A stretch of DNA of 64,000 nucleotides, taken from positions 8,222-72,221 of the forward strand of contig CBFCZO010000006.1 in NCBI GenBank assembly GCA_965602675.1, given 5' to 3'. The number at the start of each line of letters is the position of its first letter. Within the stretch, counting starts at the first letter, position 1. The notes under the pieces were generated by a model, which was not told the DNA's origin, made no database searches, and saw only the letters and a program-made list of their open reading frames with translations. A program made the translations under genes and the position numbers. This document shows, piece by piece, positions 1-8,341 of the stretch. This stretch comes from DATKUA01 sp965602675 (lineage in GTDB: Bacteria; Acidobacteriota; DATKUA01).

Positions 1-2
1 TC

Positions 3-356
3 TACCAGCCGCAAAAAATCATCCCACGCCTCGATTTTATCAAACGTTTTGCCGCGGATTCGGAGAGTTTCGGACGGCGGAACGTAATGCTTGGTGAGCT
101 GGGCGCACCGGACGGCGGGCCCGCTAAAGTCACCATGCTTCGCTGGGCGATGGAAGCCGCCCGGAGCTGGGGAGTGCCTTATTGTTTCTTTTGGCAGCTT
201 TATGATAACGAGTGCGATGGCAAGCGCTATTATCCCGCCGGCGTTTCCGAGAGACGAACTCTCATTTGCCGCGGATTCTGGCTGATAGACAAGATGGGGC
301 GCAGGACACCTTCGTGGTACATGCTGAGGGATTTTTTACATCGCGAGGAGCCTTGA
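3..356 (+). CDS. C-terminal part of a glycosidase-like protein (5' truncated by the window edge)
   Basis: The reading frame is open from the first complete codon and ends at the TGA at 354-356, so only the last ~117 residues are present. A GELG motif near residue 30 and a Trp-rich stretch containing CFFWQLYDNE resemble the end of a TIM-barrel glycoside hydrolase, where Glu and Trp residues line the active site. That reading is pattern similarity only. It is convergent with the acyltransferase at 369 (12-nt gap) and borders a polysaccharide cluster, which fits a sugar-active enzyme. The true start and family cannot be judged here. Confidence 0.5.
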   Translation, partial: YQPQKIIPRLDFIKRFAADSESFGRRNVMLGELGAPDGGPAKVTMLRWAMEAARSWGVPYCFFWQLYDNECDGKRYYPAGVSERRTLICRGFWLIDKMGRRTPSWYMLRDFLHREEP

Positions 357-368
357 CGGCCCGTTCAG

Positions 369-974
369 TTACTCCCTGATAATTCTCAGGCCGTGGGGAT
401 TAAGGCCTTCACCAGAATGGGGCTTTAGATACTCGTATTCTCTGCCACACTTCTGACATTTCAGTGATCCATTCTGCAGCGGCTCTCCACAGCGGCAGGC
501 GTAACCTTTCAACTCAGCCGGATTACCGAATACAAGGCCGAAGTCCGGCACGCCTTTGGTGACCACGGCGCCGGCGCCGATCATACAGTAACGTCCCAGC
601 GTCACACCGCAGACAATCACGGCGTTGGCGCCTACGGACGCGCCATTGCGGATGAGTGTCGGCAGGAACTCCGTGTCGGGATCGCGTTTGACCTCACAGC
701 GCGGCAGCAGGTCGTTGGTCAGCACGCAGGAGGGGCCGAGAAAGACGTAATCCTCACAGGTGACCTTGTCCCAAACGGCCACGTGGTTTTTCACCGTGCA
801 GTGATCGCCCAGGACTGCGCCTGACTCGATAAAGCTGCACTCGCCGACGTTGCAGTGCGCGCCCACTTTTGCGCCGTCCATCACATGCGCGAAAGCCCAG
901 ATGCGTGTTCCGCTGCCGACTGCATCGCTCTCGCAGAGAGCTTTGGGGTGGACAAAGATATCTTTTTCGCTCAT
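369..974 (-). CDS. Left-handed beta-helix sugar N-acyltransferase (WbpD/WlbB-like) with C-terminal zinc ribbon
   Basis: The 201-residue protein has hexapeptide-repeat spacing over residues ~10-160 (VGSGTRIWAFAHV, IGAGAVVTKG, VFGNPA), typical of trimeric LbH transferases that acylate a nucleotide-linked amino sugar. The tail has two Cys pairs (CRCG and CQKCG, residues ~160-180) that look like a small zinc ribbon, which is common in this subfamily. Its ATG overlaps the aminotransferase stop by 4 nt, so the two are translationally coupled: the aminotransferase makes the amino group and this enzyme caps it. The exact sugar is not determinable; a UDP-amino-uronate or dTDP-amino-deoxyhexose is likely. 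Confidence 0.85.
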   Translation of the reverse strand: MSEKDIFVHPKALCESDAVGSGTRIWAFAHVMDGAKVGAHCNVGECSFIESGAVLGDHCTVKNHVAVWDKVTCEDYVFLGPSCVLTNDLLPRCEVKRDPDTEFLPTLIRNGASVGANAVIVCGVTLGRYCMIGAGAVVTKGVPDFGLVFGNPAELKGYACRCGEPLQNGSLKCQKCGREYEYLKPHSGEGLNPHGLRIIRE

Positions 975-2083
975 TTCAGCTCTTCAAGTATCTCTTTAAG
1001 ATTGTCGCAAACATAGGAGCATTCTTCCTTGGTCATTTCGGGAAAGATCGGCAGGCTCAGCAGTAGCGGCGCGTTACGGTGAGCGATCGGGAAATCTTCC
1101 GGTGCATAGCCGAGATCTTTGTAGACCGGCTGCTCGTGCAGCGCTACCGGGTAGTGGATGCCTGTGTCGATGCCGCGCTCATTCATCAACTCCCTGATTT
1201 CGTCGCGATGAGGAACGCGGACGACGAATAGATGCCACACGGGCTCGTTGAATGGCTCGACGCCGGGTAGCTTAACGTCCGGCGCGTCCTTGAGTTGCTC
1301 CATGTATTGCGCAGCGATCCGGCGCCGCGAGTCGTTCCACTTTTCGAGATGACGGAGCTTGACGTTGAGGACTGCCGCCTGCAGGCCGTCGAGACGGCTG
1401 TTGTGAGCGTCTACGATGTGATGGTACTTGTCCGGGGCGCCGTGGTCACGCAGGAGGCGTAGCTTCTCCGCAAACTCAGGCTTACTGGTCAGGATAGCCC
1501 CAGCGTCGCCGTATGCGCCAAGGTTCTTGCCGGGGTAGAAACTGAAGCAGGCTAGGTCGCCAAAACTCCCGGCTCTGAGCCCGCGGTTTTCTGCACCGTG
1601 GGCCTGAGCGGCGTCTTCGATGACGATGATATCGTGCTTACGGGCCAGGTCCATTATTGGAGCCATATCAACGGTCTGGCCGTAGAGGTGCACGGGAATA
1701 ACCGCACGGGTGTCGGCGGAGATAGCCTTTTCGACCTTCTCGGCGCTCATCAGGTAAGTCGCCTCATCGGGATCGACAAATACCGGCTTTGCTCCGACCA
1801 GCCGCACGGCTTCCGAGGTGGCGACAAATGTGTTCGCCGTCGTTATCACCTCGTCTCCGGGTCCGATATCTGCCGCACGCAAGGCGAGCACCAACGCATC
1901 AGTGCCGTTGCCGCAGCCGATGCAGTGCCCGGCGCCAATGAAGTCTGCGAATGATTGCTCGAATTCCTTGGCGGCCGGCCCGAGGATAAAGGCAGTATTT
2001 TCCATCACCTGATCGAACGCGCTTTCGATTTCGGGACGAATATTATCCAGCTGGCGCTTTAAATCGACAAATCTGATTCGCAT
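971..2083 (-). CDS. PLP-dependent DegT/DnrJ/EryC1/StrS-family sugar aminotransferase
   Basis: The 370-residue protein has the full-length family profile: the N-terminal RFVDLKRQL motif, GNGTDALVLAL for phosphate binding, EDAAQAHGA carrying the PLP Asp, and the Schiff-base Lys in FYPGKNLGA. It transfers an amino group from glutamate to a keto group of a nucleotide sugar. The C-terminal half (PVWHLFVVR, GIDTGIHYP) matches WbpE/FdtB-type enzymes. It is coupled to the downstream acyltransferase. A fragment of a second copy (31 N-terminal codons) survives at 4456-4548. Confidence 0.92.
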   Translation of the reverse strand: MRIRFVDLKRQLDNIRPEIESAFDQVMENTAFILGPAAKEFEQSFADFIGAGHCIGCGNGTDALVLALRAADIGPGDEVITTANTFVATSEAVRLVGAKPVFVDPDEATYLMSAEKVEKAISADTRAVIPVHLYGQTVDMAPIMDLARKHDIIVIEDAAQAHGAENRGLRAGSFGDLACFSFYPGKNLGAYGDAGAILTSKPEFAEKLRLLRDHGAPDKYHHIVDAHNSRLDGLQAAVLNVKLRHLEKWNDSRRRIAAQYMEQLKDAPDVKLPGVEPFNEPVWHLFVVRVPHRDEIRELMNERGIDTGIHYPVALHEQPVYKDLGYAPEDFPIAHRNAPLLLSLPIFPEMTKEECSYVCDNLKEILEELK

Positions 2084-2108
2084 ATGTACTTCCTAGAGTT
2101 AGTGCTGA

Positions 2109-2978
2109 TTAGCTGGAGATAGTCTTCTCGATCCTGTATTTCCTAATGCTGTCAACAATTAATGCCGACAAAACAGCTCCCGTAAGGCCCATGAATAAGG
2201 CTATCAACCCTATCAGGAGAAAATCGGGGTTTTTTTGATGATCTATTTTGGCGGGTTCGTAAACAATAGTAAGTTTTCTGAACTCCGAAACTGCTGAGTA
2301 GTTTTTGTGCAATCCGTCAAGATACGCTTCGATGGAGTTAAAATATGCATTAAAGTCCACAATCGAAGAATAGATTCTCCATAACATCTTCAGGTCGGAT
2401 GGGTCTGTCGCATTGATATTTAAGCTGTCACCATGCGTATCTAATACGGCGGATAATTCATTTTTGATGTTGGATATGTATTTTTTCGTGCCAGCGCATA
2501 ATTCTAATGCTTCTCTAATTGTATCGGCATTCCGCCGATATTTGGATATTTCCCTGTCCTCGGCCGCCCGAATGAATGAGATCAGACTGGAAATCACCTC
2601 CGTTCCTTTATTTTCAGGCGGAGCGGTATATGCGATATCCAGAATGCCTTCATCCTCATTGATGATGCGCGAGTAGTAATTAAGCTCTCTTGTGCTGATG
2701 CCCGAAGCCTGCGAAACATCCAAATTGTATATGCCGCGATTGATGTCGTTGTTCACATTGATGGGATCCAGAAAGAACATTTTGTCCTCTTTCTGCGGCT
2801 GCAACCAATAGTGTCCCAAGAGAAACCGCGCAGTGTAAGTGTACTTCACAGGCAAAAAAGACGAGTATGATAGCGCAGCGATCATGGCTATTATCGGAGT
2901 GACAATTAGCAAAATTTTATATTTGGAGATAAAATCAAAGACCTTAAAAAACTCCGGCCGTTCGCGATTGCTATCCAT
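2109..2978 (-). CDS. Wzz/GumC-like polysaccharide chain-length determinant, copy B
   Basis: The 289-residue protein has one N-terminal membrane segment (KILLIVTPIIAMIAALSY, residues ~20-40), a large helical periplasmic domain, and a second membrane segment near residues 250-275 followed by a short basic cytoplasmic tail (IRKYRIEK). This is the polysaccharide co-polymerase topology, which controls chain length of the polymer made with the neighbouring polymerase/ligase. The start is supported by AAGGAG six nt before the ATG. It is a diverged paralogue of 4660-5514, sharing the end pattern SALIVDSIRKYR against LALLIDSYLKYR, and is part of the duplicated unit. Confidence 0.8.
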   Translation of the reverse strand: MDSNRERPEFFKVFDFISKYKILLIVTPIIAMIAALSYSSFLPVKYTYTARFLLGHYWLQPQKEDKMFFLDPINVNNDINRGIYNLDVSQASGISTRELNYYSRIINEDEGILDIAYTAPPENKGTEVISSLISFIRAAEDREISKYRRNADTIREALELCAGTKKYISNIKNELSAVLDTHGDSLNINATDPSDLKMLWRIYSSIVDFNAYFNSIEAYLDGLHKNYSAVSEFRKLTIVYEPAKIDHQKNPDFLLIGLIALFMGLTGAVLSALIVDSIRKYRIEKTISS

Positions 2979-3076
2979 AGGTCACTCCTTGCGCTTGGAT
3001 AACTGGTGCGTCCGAGAAAGCGGGACGATGATGACTGTTCTTCACTGGCAATCCATGTAATAGATACCCTCTTTCA

Positions 3077-4324
3077 TTATCTGTGGTCTAGTGTTGCATC
3101 TGGAGAACATCTGACACTGCTATTCGACAAAGATGATGCCAGCTTGTGTATCATGATCAGACCGATGAGGTAAAGCGGTTGGCGCAGAGTATAATGGAAA
3201 AACGAATATCCGATCATAGAGAAGAATCCAGCGTTGAGCCAAGTGAGACCGGTCATCAAGGTGCGCCACCCTAGATAACCGATAACGCATAAGAAAACCA
3301 GCGCTCCTAGCATCCCCCCAACAGTAGTGACGTCGATCAGCGTGTTATGCGCCTCGGAATGCTGGAAGGGGGCTCTCACACCTGAATAGCTTCCGGGACC
3401 GAGCCCGAATACCGGGGACATGGATGCCGCCTTCAACCCGTTTAGCCAAAGGTTGATTCTAACGCTGCCCTGTCCTTGTTGCTCATAAACATTCATTGCC
3501 CATGATTCGACTTTGTCAAACATCAATGACGATATCAAGCTCAAAACGATCAAACTTGCAGCAATTACTCCAATTCCAGCCAGCCTGTTGCGCCTGATTA
3601 ATAAGGAGGCCGCCTTTCCCCAGGTCAGGATAAGAGCGACCACGGAGCCGGCTGCAACGCCGACAAGGAATGAATCGCTCTTGTGATCGAATCCCAGATA
3701 CAACGAAGCGACGCAGAGCAGGAGCAGAGAGGCTCTTGTCAGAATCCCCTTTCTCCGAAAGAGAAAATGGATCGATAGGAAAGGAATCGCGACGAAAATG
3801 AAATCCAACTGTCCAGGCCTGAATGCAAGGGCGGAGAATCTCGTCAATCCAACATCGTAGTAAAGGCTGAACGGTCCTATATGACTTGTGAACCGGGAGA
3901 CTATAAATAACGGGATAACATAAATCGATAGGAATGCCATCAGAGTCAGATAGAAACGCTCGAGGCTGGCGCGATCAGTGAAATGAAGGTTGAAAGCAAA
4001 AGCAAGCACGATTACGAAGACCAATGCGAAAAAGTCTCTCCAACTGGTATAGTTCGAGAAACCCAGCAACAATGCGGATAATATTCCCGCGAAGAAAATG
4101 AAAAGAGCAACAATTCCAAGAATCGTGCTTATCCTGGCCTGCCTGCCCGGAAGCCGCCCGGCGACAAGTAGATGGTTCCAGACTACCCAGATAATCCAGA
4201 GTACGCTGATGACCTCACCTGGCCCTATTGGGAAATAGAGGCCAATTCTGAGTCGTGGGGCCATAGTCAACGTCAAGCCGAGTGCGAGCCACGTGATGGT
4301 CAAGCTGTTGGGTTGAGGTCTCAT
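3077..4324 (-). CDS. O-antigen ligase/Wzy polymerase-like membrane protein, copy B
   Basis: This is a ~415-residue polytopic protein with about ten hydrophobic segments and the Wzy_C-type periplasmic signature GLGPGSYSG ... SEAHNTLID. It should polymerise or ligate lipid-linked glycans at the periplasmic face. I start at the ATG at 4324 rather than the more upstream GTG at 4381, because the upstream stretch is occupied by the relic glycosyltransferase end (stop at 4338-4340) and the paralogous copy likewise starts right after its glycosyltransferase. It shares clear collinear similarity with 5540-6883 (for example SWRDF/GWRDF, SLERF, DHKSDSF/DNKNDSF). Confidence 0.82.
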   Translation of the reverse strand: MRPQPNSLTITWLALGLTLTMAPRLRIGLYFPIGPGEVISVLWIIWVVWNHLLVAGRLPGRQARISTILGIVALFIFFAGILSALLLGFSNYTSWRDFFALVFVIVLAFAFNLHFTDRASLERFYLTLMAFLSIYVIPLFIVSRFTSHIGPFSLYYDVGLTRFSALAFRPGQLDFIFVAIPFLSIHFLFRRKGILTRASLLLLCVASLYLGFDHKSDSFLVGVAAGSVVALILTWGKAASLLIRRNRLAGIGVIAASLIVLSLISSLMFDKVESWAMNVYEQQGQGSVRINLWLNGLKAASMSPVFGLGPGSYSGVRAPFQHSEAHNTLIDVTTVGGMLGALVFLCVIGYLGWRTLMTGLTWLNAGFFSMIGYSFFHYTLRQPLYLIGLIMIHKLASSLSNSSVRCSPDATLDHR

Positions 4325-4337
4325 CACTGCAGTACGG

Positions 4338-4442
4338 TCATTCACTCTGCTTGCCTGCCTTGTGGTGCGGCAAAATCTCAAGTATAAGTTCTTGCAGCTT
4401 TCCGGTATGGTCTTGCCTCGACAGGCCGACCCGGCACGACGC
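4338..4442 (-). pseudogene. Relic of the C-terminal end of the GT4 glycosyltransferase
   Basis: In the frame ending at the TGA at 4340-4338 the translation reads SCRVGLSRQDHTGKLQ and continues for about 18 more residues. The intact glycosyltransferase at 6888-8189 ends with SCRVGLSRENQARKLE, so eight consecutive residues are identical and further ones are conserved. No start or upstream domain is present. The relic lies immediately before ligase copy B, exactly as the intact gene lies immediately before ligase copy A. It marks the left end of a duplicated block. Confidence 0.85.
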
Positions 4443-4455
4443 CGATGTGCTCGGC

Positions 4456-4548
4456 GGCGTTATTGTGCAGAACGTCGGCGATAGCGTTGTCGATCTCATC
4501 CCTGATCGTATCGAGCTGCCTGCGAAGGTCCACGAACTTTATTCGCAT
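4456..4548 (-). pseudogene. Relic N-terminus of a second DegT-type aminotransferase
   Basis: An ATG at 4548 with a GGGGGG Shine-Dalgarno begins MRIKFVDLRRQLDTIRDEID, nearly the same as MRIRFVDLKRQLDNIRPEIE at the start of the intact aminotransferase (971-2083). The similarity stops after about 31 codons. The frame then runs into out-of-frame sequence homologous to the glycosyltransferase end and terminates around 4378. The residual open frame (4378-4548, ~56 codons) could still be translated into a short chimeric peptide, but there is no catalytic part. Confidence 0.88.
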
Positions 4549-4659
4549 CAGTTCCCCCCGAATATTCTTCCGGGCAGATTCTATCAATGCGCCATGATAA
4601 TCCCGATTGATGCATCATCGGCGGCATTCAAGGCAATGTCACCGGCCGATAGGATCTTA

Positions 4660-5514
4660 TCAAGTATTACTGCGCTCGGCCCTGTACTTAAGATAACTGT
4701 CTATCAGCAGCGCCAGCAAGAACGCACCGACCAAGCCGAGGAAGAGAGCGACGATCACCCACAGTCCGGTTTGAGGATAGACCTGCTGAGGAATCCGGTT
4801 CGGTGGCAGGATGATCTCCATCTCATGGACTTGCATTTGCGTGGGGAGCTGTTTCGCTATCCGGGAGATCCTTAGCTCCATAGACTGTAATTGTATTTCT
4901 ATCCGCGTTAGCTGCATGTAAACATCAGAGAGCATGGTAAAATCCTTTAGCGAGTTGCCATCGGGTGCGTCGTGATCTATCGATTCGGCATTCAAATCTG
5001 TGCTTGCCTGAAATTTCTCGCGTAGAATATCTAATTCAACTTCGTAGTTCTTGAGTAAGGCGAGATCGTCTTCCGTTTGCTTGTATCCTCCTGTGGTCTC
5101 GTTCTCGTCGTTTATTATCTCCGTCAACATCGCCTCCAGGGCTTCTTCACCCTTGACGTCCTTTCGACCTTCAAAGGCAATTTCAACGACTCTCCTGTCG
5201 AGTAATCTTGCCTTTATCTCAATGCTGCTTGAGCTGGATCTAAACTCTTGGCTGAGCGAGTTTTGGTAGGCGCCTGCATTTATTTCGCTTACAAACACAT
5301 ACGGGTTTTTCACAAAGAGTTCTCGACTGAAGTTCGGATCTGTGATGTAGCACGGCACAAAGCGCGCGGAAAACTTGTAAACCGGCTCAATTACCAGCGT
5401 CGACACGAAGACCGCCGCAGTTAGCAGCACCGGGAGAAAGATCAGCAGGAGTTTATATTTCCCGACGAATAGGAATATCTTCGACATGTCGATCCGATAA
5501 AGGTCTTCATTCAT
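4660..5514 (-). CDS. Wzz/GumC-like polysaccharide chain-length determinant, copy A
   Basis: The 284-residue protein has an N-terminal membrane helix (KLLLIFLPVLLTAAVFVSTL), a coiled-coil-rich periplasmic domain (residues ~120-230) and a C-terminal membrane helix (LWVIVALFLGLVGAFLLALL) before a basic tail. The start at 5514 is chosen because GAGGGA lies six nt upstream and the longer frame would overlap the preceding ligase stop. It is the paralogue of 2109-2978 and belongs to the older complete unit glycosyltransferase-ligase-Wzz. Two different length regulators could allow two chain-length modes. Confidence 0.8.
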   Translation of the reverse strand: MNEDLYRIDMSKIFLFVGKYKLLLIFLPVLLTAAVFVSTLVIEPVYKFSARFVPCYITDPNFSRELFVKNPYVFVSEINAGAYQNSLSQEFRSSSSSIEIKARLLDRRVVEIAFEGRKDVKGEEALEAMLTEIINDENETTGGYKQTEDDLALLKNYEVELDILREKFQASTDLNAESIDHDAPDGNSLKDFTMLSDVYMQLTRIEIQLQSMELRISRIAKQLPTQMQVHEMEIILPPNRIPQQVYPQTGLWVIVALFLGLVGAFLLALLIDSYLKYRAERSNT

Positions 5515-5539
5515 GTTAATTCCCTCAATCCAACTGCAT

Positions 5540-6883
5540 TCATGGTCGGAGTAGACTTTCGGATGTTTTATCACTAGGTGGAACCGAACCACCGGAACCG
5601 GATGGTGTATGGGCTTCGTGATTTGATTTCCTTCGGTGCAAAACCGCCAACCGGCTGATCATCAGCACGCCGAGCAGATAGATTGGATGGCGCAGAGGGT
5701 AATTGAACATCGAAAAAACCAGCATTGCTGCGAAAGCACTGTTGAGCCAGATAAGCCGCGTTCGCCAGCAACGCCAACCATTCCAAATCACGAGACAAAC
5801 AAACATTGTCAATCCGATAAAGCCGCCGCACGCAGCAATGTCCACGAAAACGTTGTGACCTTCTGATCCCAAGAAAGGCTTTGCTAATCCTGAGTGCTTG
5901 CCAGGTCCAAGGCCGACAAAAGGCGAGTACGATGCCGCCTCCAAAGAGTGCATCGCGAGAGTCACTCTAACTTGTCCCTGATAGTTACTGGCTTTATAAA
6001 GGTATTCTCCATATGCCTCAACCTTGCCGTAAAAGAACGATGATCCGCCTACTAAAAATAAGGTGGTCAGCAACACGACGGCTATAGCTGCAGGTCGATG
6101 GTGTCGCCTTAAATGAGCAATTATTTTCACCCACGTGACAGCTGTCGCGACCAGGAAACCAGCCAGAAGACCTACAATGAAGGAGTCATTTTTATTGTCA
6201 ATTCCAATTATGGCGGCACCGGCGGCAAGCAAGACAAATAAGATCAAGATGGGAATGCCTTTACTTCGTGCTAGAAAATGCAGGCAAAGAAATGGAAGGG
6301 CAACAATAATGTAATCTATTTGAGCAGGGTAATTGGCGAGCGCGATGAAGCGGGTGAATGATTGGTCGGAATAGAGCCTGAACGGTCCGAAATTGGTGAT
6401 GAAGCGCGACAGCAGAAAAAGAGGGAGAACATAAATAACCATCATGGCTAATAATGTCAGGCAGAAGCGCTCCAAGCTCTTCAGATCGTTGAAGCGCAGG
6501 CTGAACGCGAAGAGCAGTGCCAGAATGAATGATATAGAGAGGAAATCCCGCCAGCCCCAATTGTCCCAAAGGTTCAGATAGAGTGCTGAAAGGATTCCGG
6601 CAAACATCACTGCCATGGCTACCAGGCTAAATACGGCGGTCGCGGCTGCGGTGCGATTGATACCTTTACGGCGGACCAAGAGATGTTGCCAGAGGGCCCA
6701 GCAAATCCACAGAAAGCCGAGAAGCTCACCAAGTCCAATCGGTAGCAAAGCAGCGATGCCAAGATGCCGAAACACATTAGAGATTCTCAATTGCTGTGCC
6801 ATCGTGAGCGTTAACGCCAACGCCAGCAACAACGTTGAGAAGGTGCTTTCGGGTACGGTTTGCCTTTTTTGAGTTGCGATCAT
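5540..6883 (-). CDS. O-antigen ligase/Wzy polymerase-like membrane protein, copy A
   Basis: The 447-residue polytopic protein has the GLGPGKHSG ... SEGHNVFVD signature of the Wzy_C/WaaL fold, with the conserved His in the large periplasmic loop. The ATG at 6883 lies four nt after the stop of the upstream glycosyltransferase, so the genes are co-transcribed. Compared with copy B it has a longer N-terminal segment (an insertion before LPIGLGEL) and a hydrophilic Ser/Gly-rich C-terminal tail. One copy may act as polymerase and the other as ligase, but the sequence does not say which. Confidence 0.82.
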   Translation of the reverse strand: MIATQKRQTVPESTFSTLLLALALTLTMAQQLRISNVFRHLGIAALLPIGLGELLGFLWICWALWQHLLVRRKGINRTAAATAVFSLVAMAVMFAGILSALYLNLWDNWGWRDFLSISFILALLFAFSLRFNDLKSLERFCLTLLAMMVIYVLPLFLLSRFITNFGPFRLYSDQSFTRFIALANYPAQIDYIIVALPFLCLHFLARSKGIPILILFVLLAAGAAIIGIDNKNDSFIVGLLAGFLVATAVTWVKIIAHLRRHHRPAAIAVVLLTTLFLVGGSSFFYGKVEAYGEYLYKASNYQGQVRVTLAMHSLEAASYSPFVGLGPGKHSGLAKPFLGSEGHNVFVDIAACGGFIGLTMFVCLVIWNGWRCWRTRLIWLNSAFAAMLVFSMFNYPLRHPIYLLGVLMISRLAVLHRRKSNHEAHTPSGSGGSVPPSDKTSESLLRP

Positions 6884-6887
6884 GGAT

Positions 6888-8189
6888 CTATCGACCGCCT
6901 CTAGATCCTACTGCTGGAATCATCTCACAGATGATGAAACGCTCAAGTTTCCGTGCCTGGTTTTCTCGTGATAAACCTACCCGGCACGATTCCGGCAGGT
7001 CATCGATTTGTCCATGTTTCAGCTTGATTTCCAGCCAATCTGATAGAGCTTCAGTGATAACCGCCGGGTTGTCCAGTACTTTTCCGATTTCTCGCTTGCG
7101 AATCAGGTCCGCCACGACGCCTTTTGTGTAACCGATCGAAAGTACCGGCCTTCGCGCGCCGATGTATTCGAATATCTTGCCGCTGTAAACGCCGGCCTCT
7201 CCCGGATCGTTCCATTGCAGCAGGAGTAACACGTCGGCATCGCGCTGGGCTTTGAGTGCGTCGAGCAGTGGTACGCCACCTATGATGTCAACATTCTTGC
7301 CGACTCCGATCCGCTCGGCGAGCTCCGCCATCTGCCCCAGGCCCGTGCCGTAGAATTTTACCCTGATCCTTTTGCCTTCATCCCCAAGATCCCTGATAGC
7401 CCGGAATAATGGAGAGGCGTCGCGGCGGCCATAGGGCGCACGACCGGTGTAGGCAAGGACCAGCTCATCGGGGTTGCCAGGCGAGCGTTGGTAAGACTCC
7501 AGCCCAGGTAGATCATCATATCCGTTGAGAATCTCGACCGCAGTTTTGGTGTGGCGCACTGAGAGCCTGTCGGCAAACATCTGCGAGGTGGCGGAAATGC
7601 CGGAGCACGAGGCCAGAACGCGGCTTTCGATTCGCCGATCCAGCGGGCGCCTGATACGCAGGTAGCCGTAATACTCGGGATCGGACCAGAGATCGCGGAA
7701 GTCAGCCACCCAGGGAATTCCGAATCTGCGAGACAGTCGGCCGGCGACATTGAGCGAGCTCATCGGGGGCTGGCTGGCGAAGATCACATCGGGCCGCCAA
7801 GATTCGATCAGCTCGATGCCCGCTTTGAAGGCCGGCTTGATCCACCCTCTCTGGCCGTCGGGGATATGAACGAGTGTTTTGTAGAAAGTACCGAGAGCTT
7901 TGAATAATCCTTTGGAGCGCCCCGAGGGCAGGGCGGTTCCACGCTCCAAAACCTTTTTCCTGCCACCCAACAGGAAATAAACGGGGGCGTTGACGTCGCG
8001 CCACTTCGTGTAAATCACTTTATCTTCGTCAATCTCAAGCGGCAGCGAGGTATCGAAAGGCTGATCTGATGCCGTTACTACTCGCACATCGTGCCCGAAC
8101 CTGGTGAAATACTTCGCCATCTTTGAGACACGGACGGCGCCGCTGCAGTTGAACGGCGCGAAGTAAAACGATGTGATTAGGATTCTCAT
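6888..8189 (-). CDS. GT4-like glycosyltransferase (GT-B fold)
   Basis: The 433-residue protein has the N-terminal acceptor domain signature (MRILITSFYFAPFNCSGAVR, with the GT4-type flexible loop) and the C-terminal donor domain (VLAYTGRAPYGRRD, IIGGVPLLDAL, and the acidic VYSGKIFEYIGARRPVL region that binds the nucleotide sugar). It resembles the WbuB/FnlA-linked N-acetylfucosamine transferases. It probably adds a sugar to the lipid-linked repeat unit at the inner face of the membrane. Its last ~34 codons are duplicated as the relic at 4338-4442. Confidence 0.85.
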   Translation of the reverse strand: MRILITSFYFAPFNCSGAVRVSKMAKYFTRFGHDVRVVTASDQPFDTSLPLEIDEDKVIYTKWRDVNAPVYFLLGGRKKVLERGTALPSGRSKGLFKALGTFYKTLVHIPDGQRGWIKPAFKAGIELIESWRPDVIFASQPPMSSLNVAGRLSRRFGIPWVADFRDLWSDPEYYGYLRIRRPLDRRIESRVLASCSGISATSQMFADRLSVRHTKTAVEILNGYDDLPGLESYQRSPGNPDELVLAYTGRAPYGRRDASPLFRAIRDLGDEGKRIRVKFYGTGLGQMAELAERIGVGKNVDIIGGVPLLDALKAQRDADVLLLLQWNDPGEAGVYSGKIFEYIGARRPVLSIGYTKGVVADLIRKREIGKVLDNPAVITEALSDWLEIKLKHGQIDDLPESCRVGLSRENQARKLERFIICEMIPAVGSRGGR

Positions 8190-8341
8190 TGCGATTTACA
8201 TTTTGATTCCTGCTTGAGATCACTTACATATAGCTTAACTTTTACATGAGTGGTAGTGCCAATAAACTTCCCGATCACTCAAACAACGCCGGGCAGAACA
8301 AAAAGCCGGCAGGATTATGAGGCTTGCTCGTATCCTTGATT

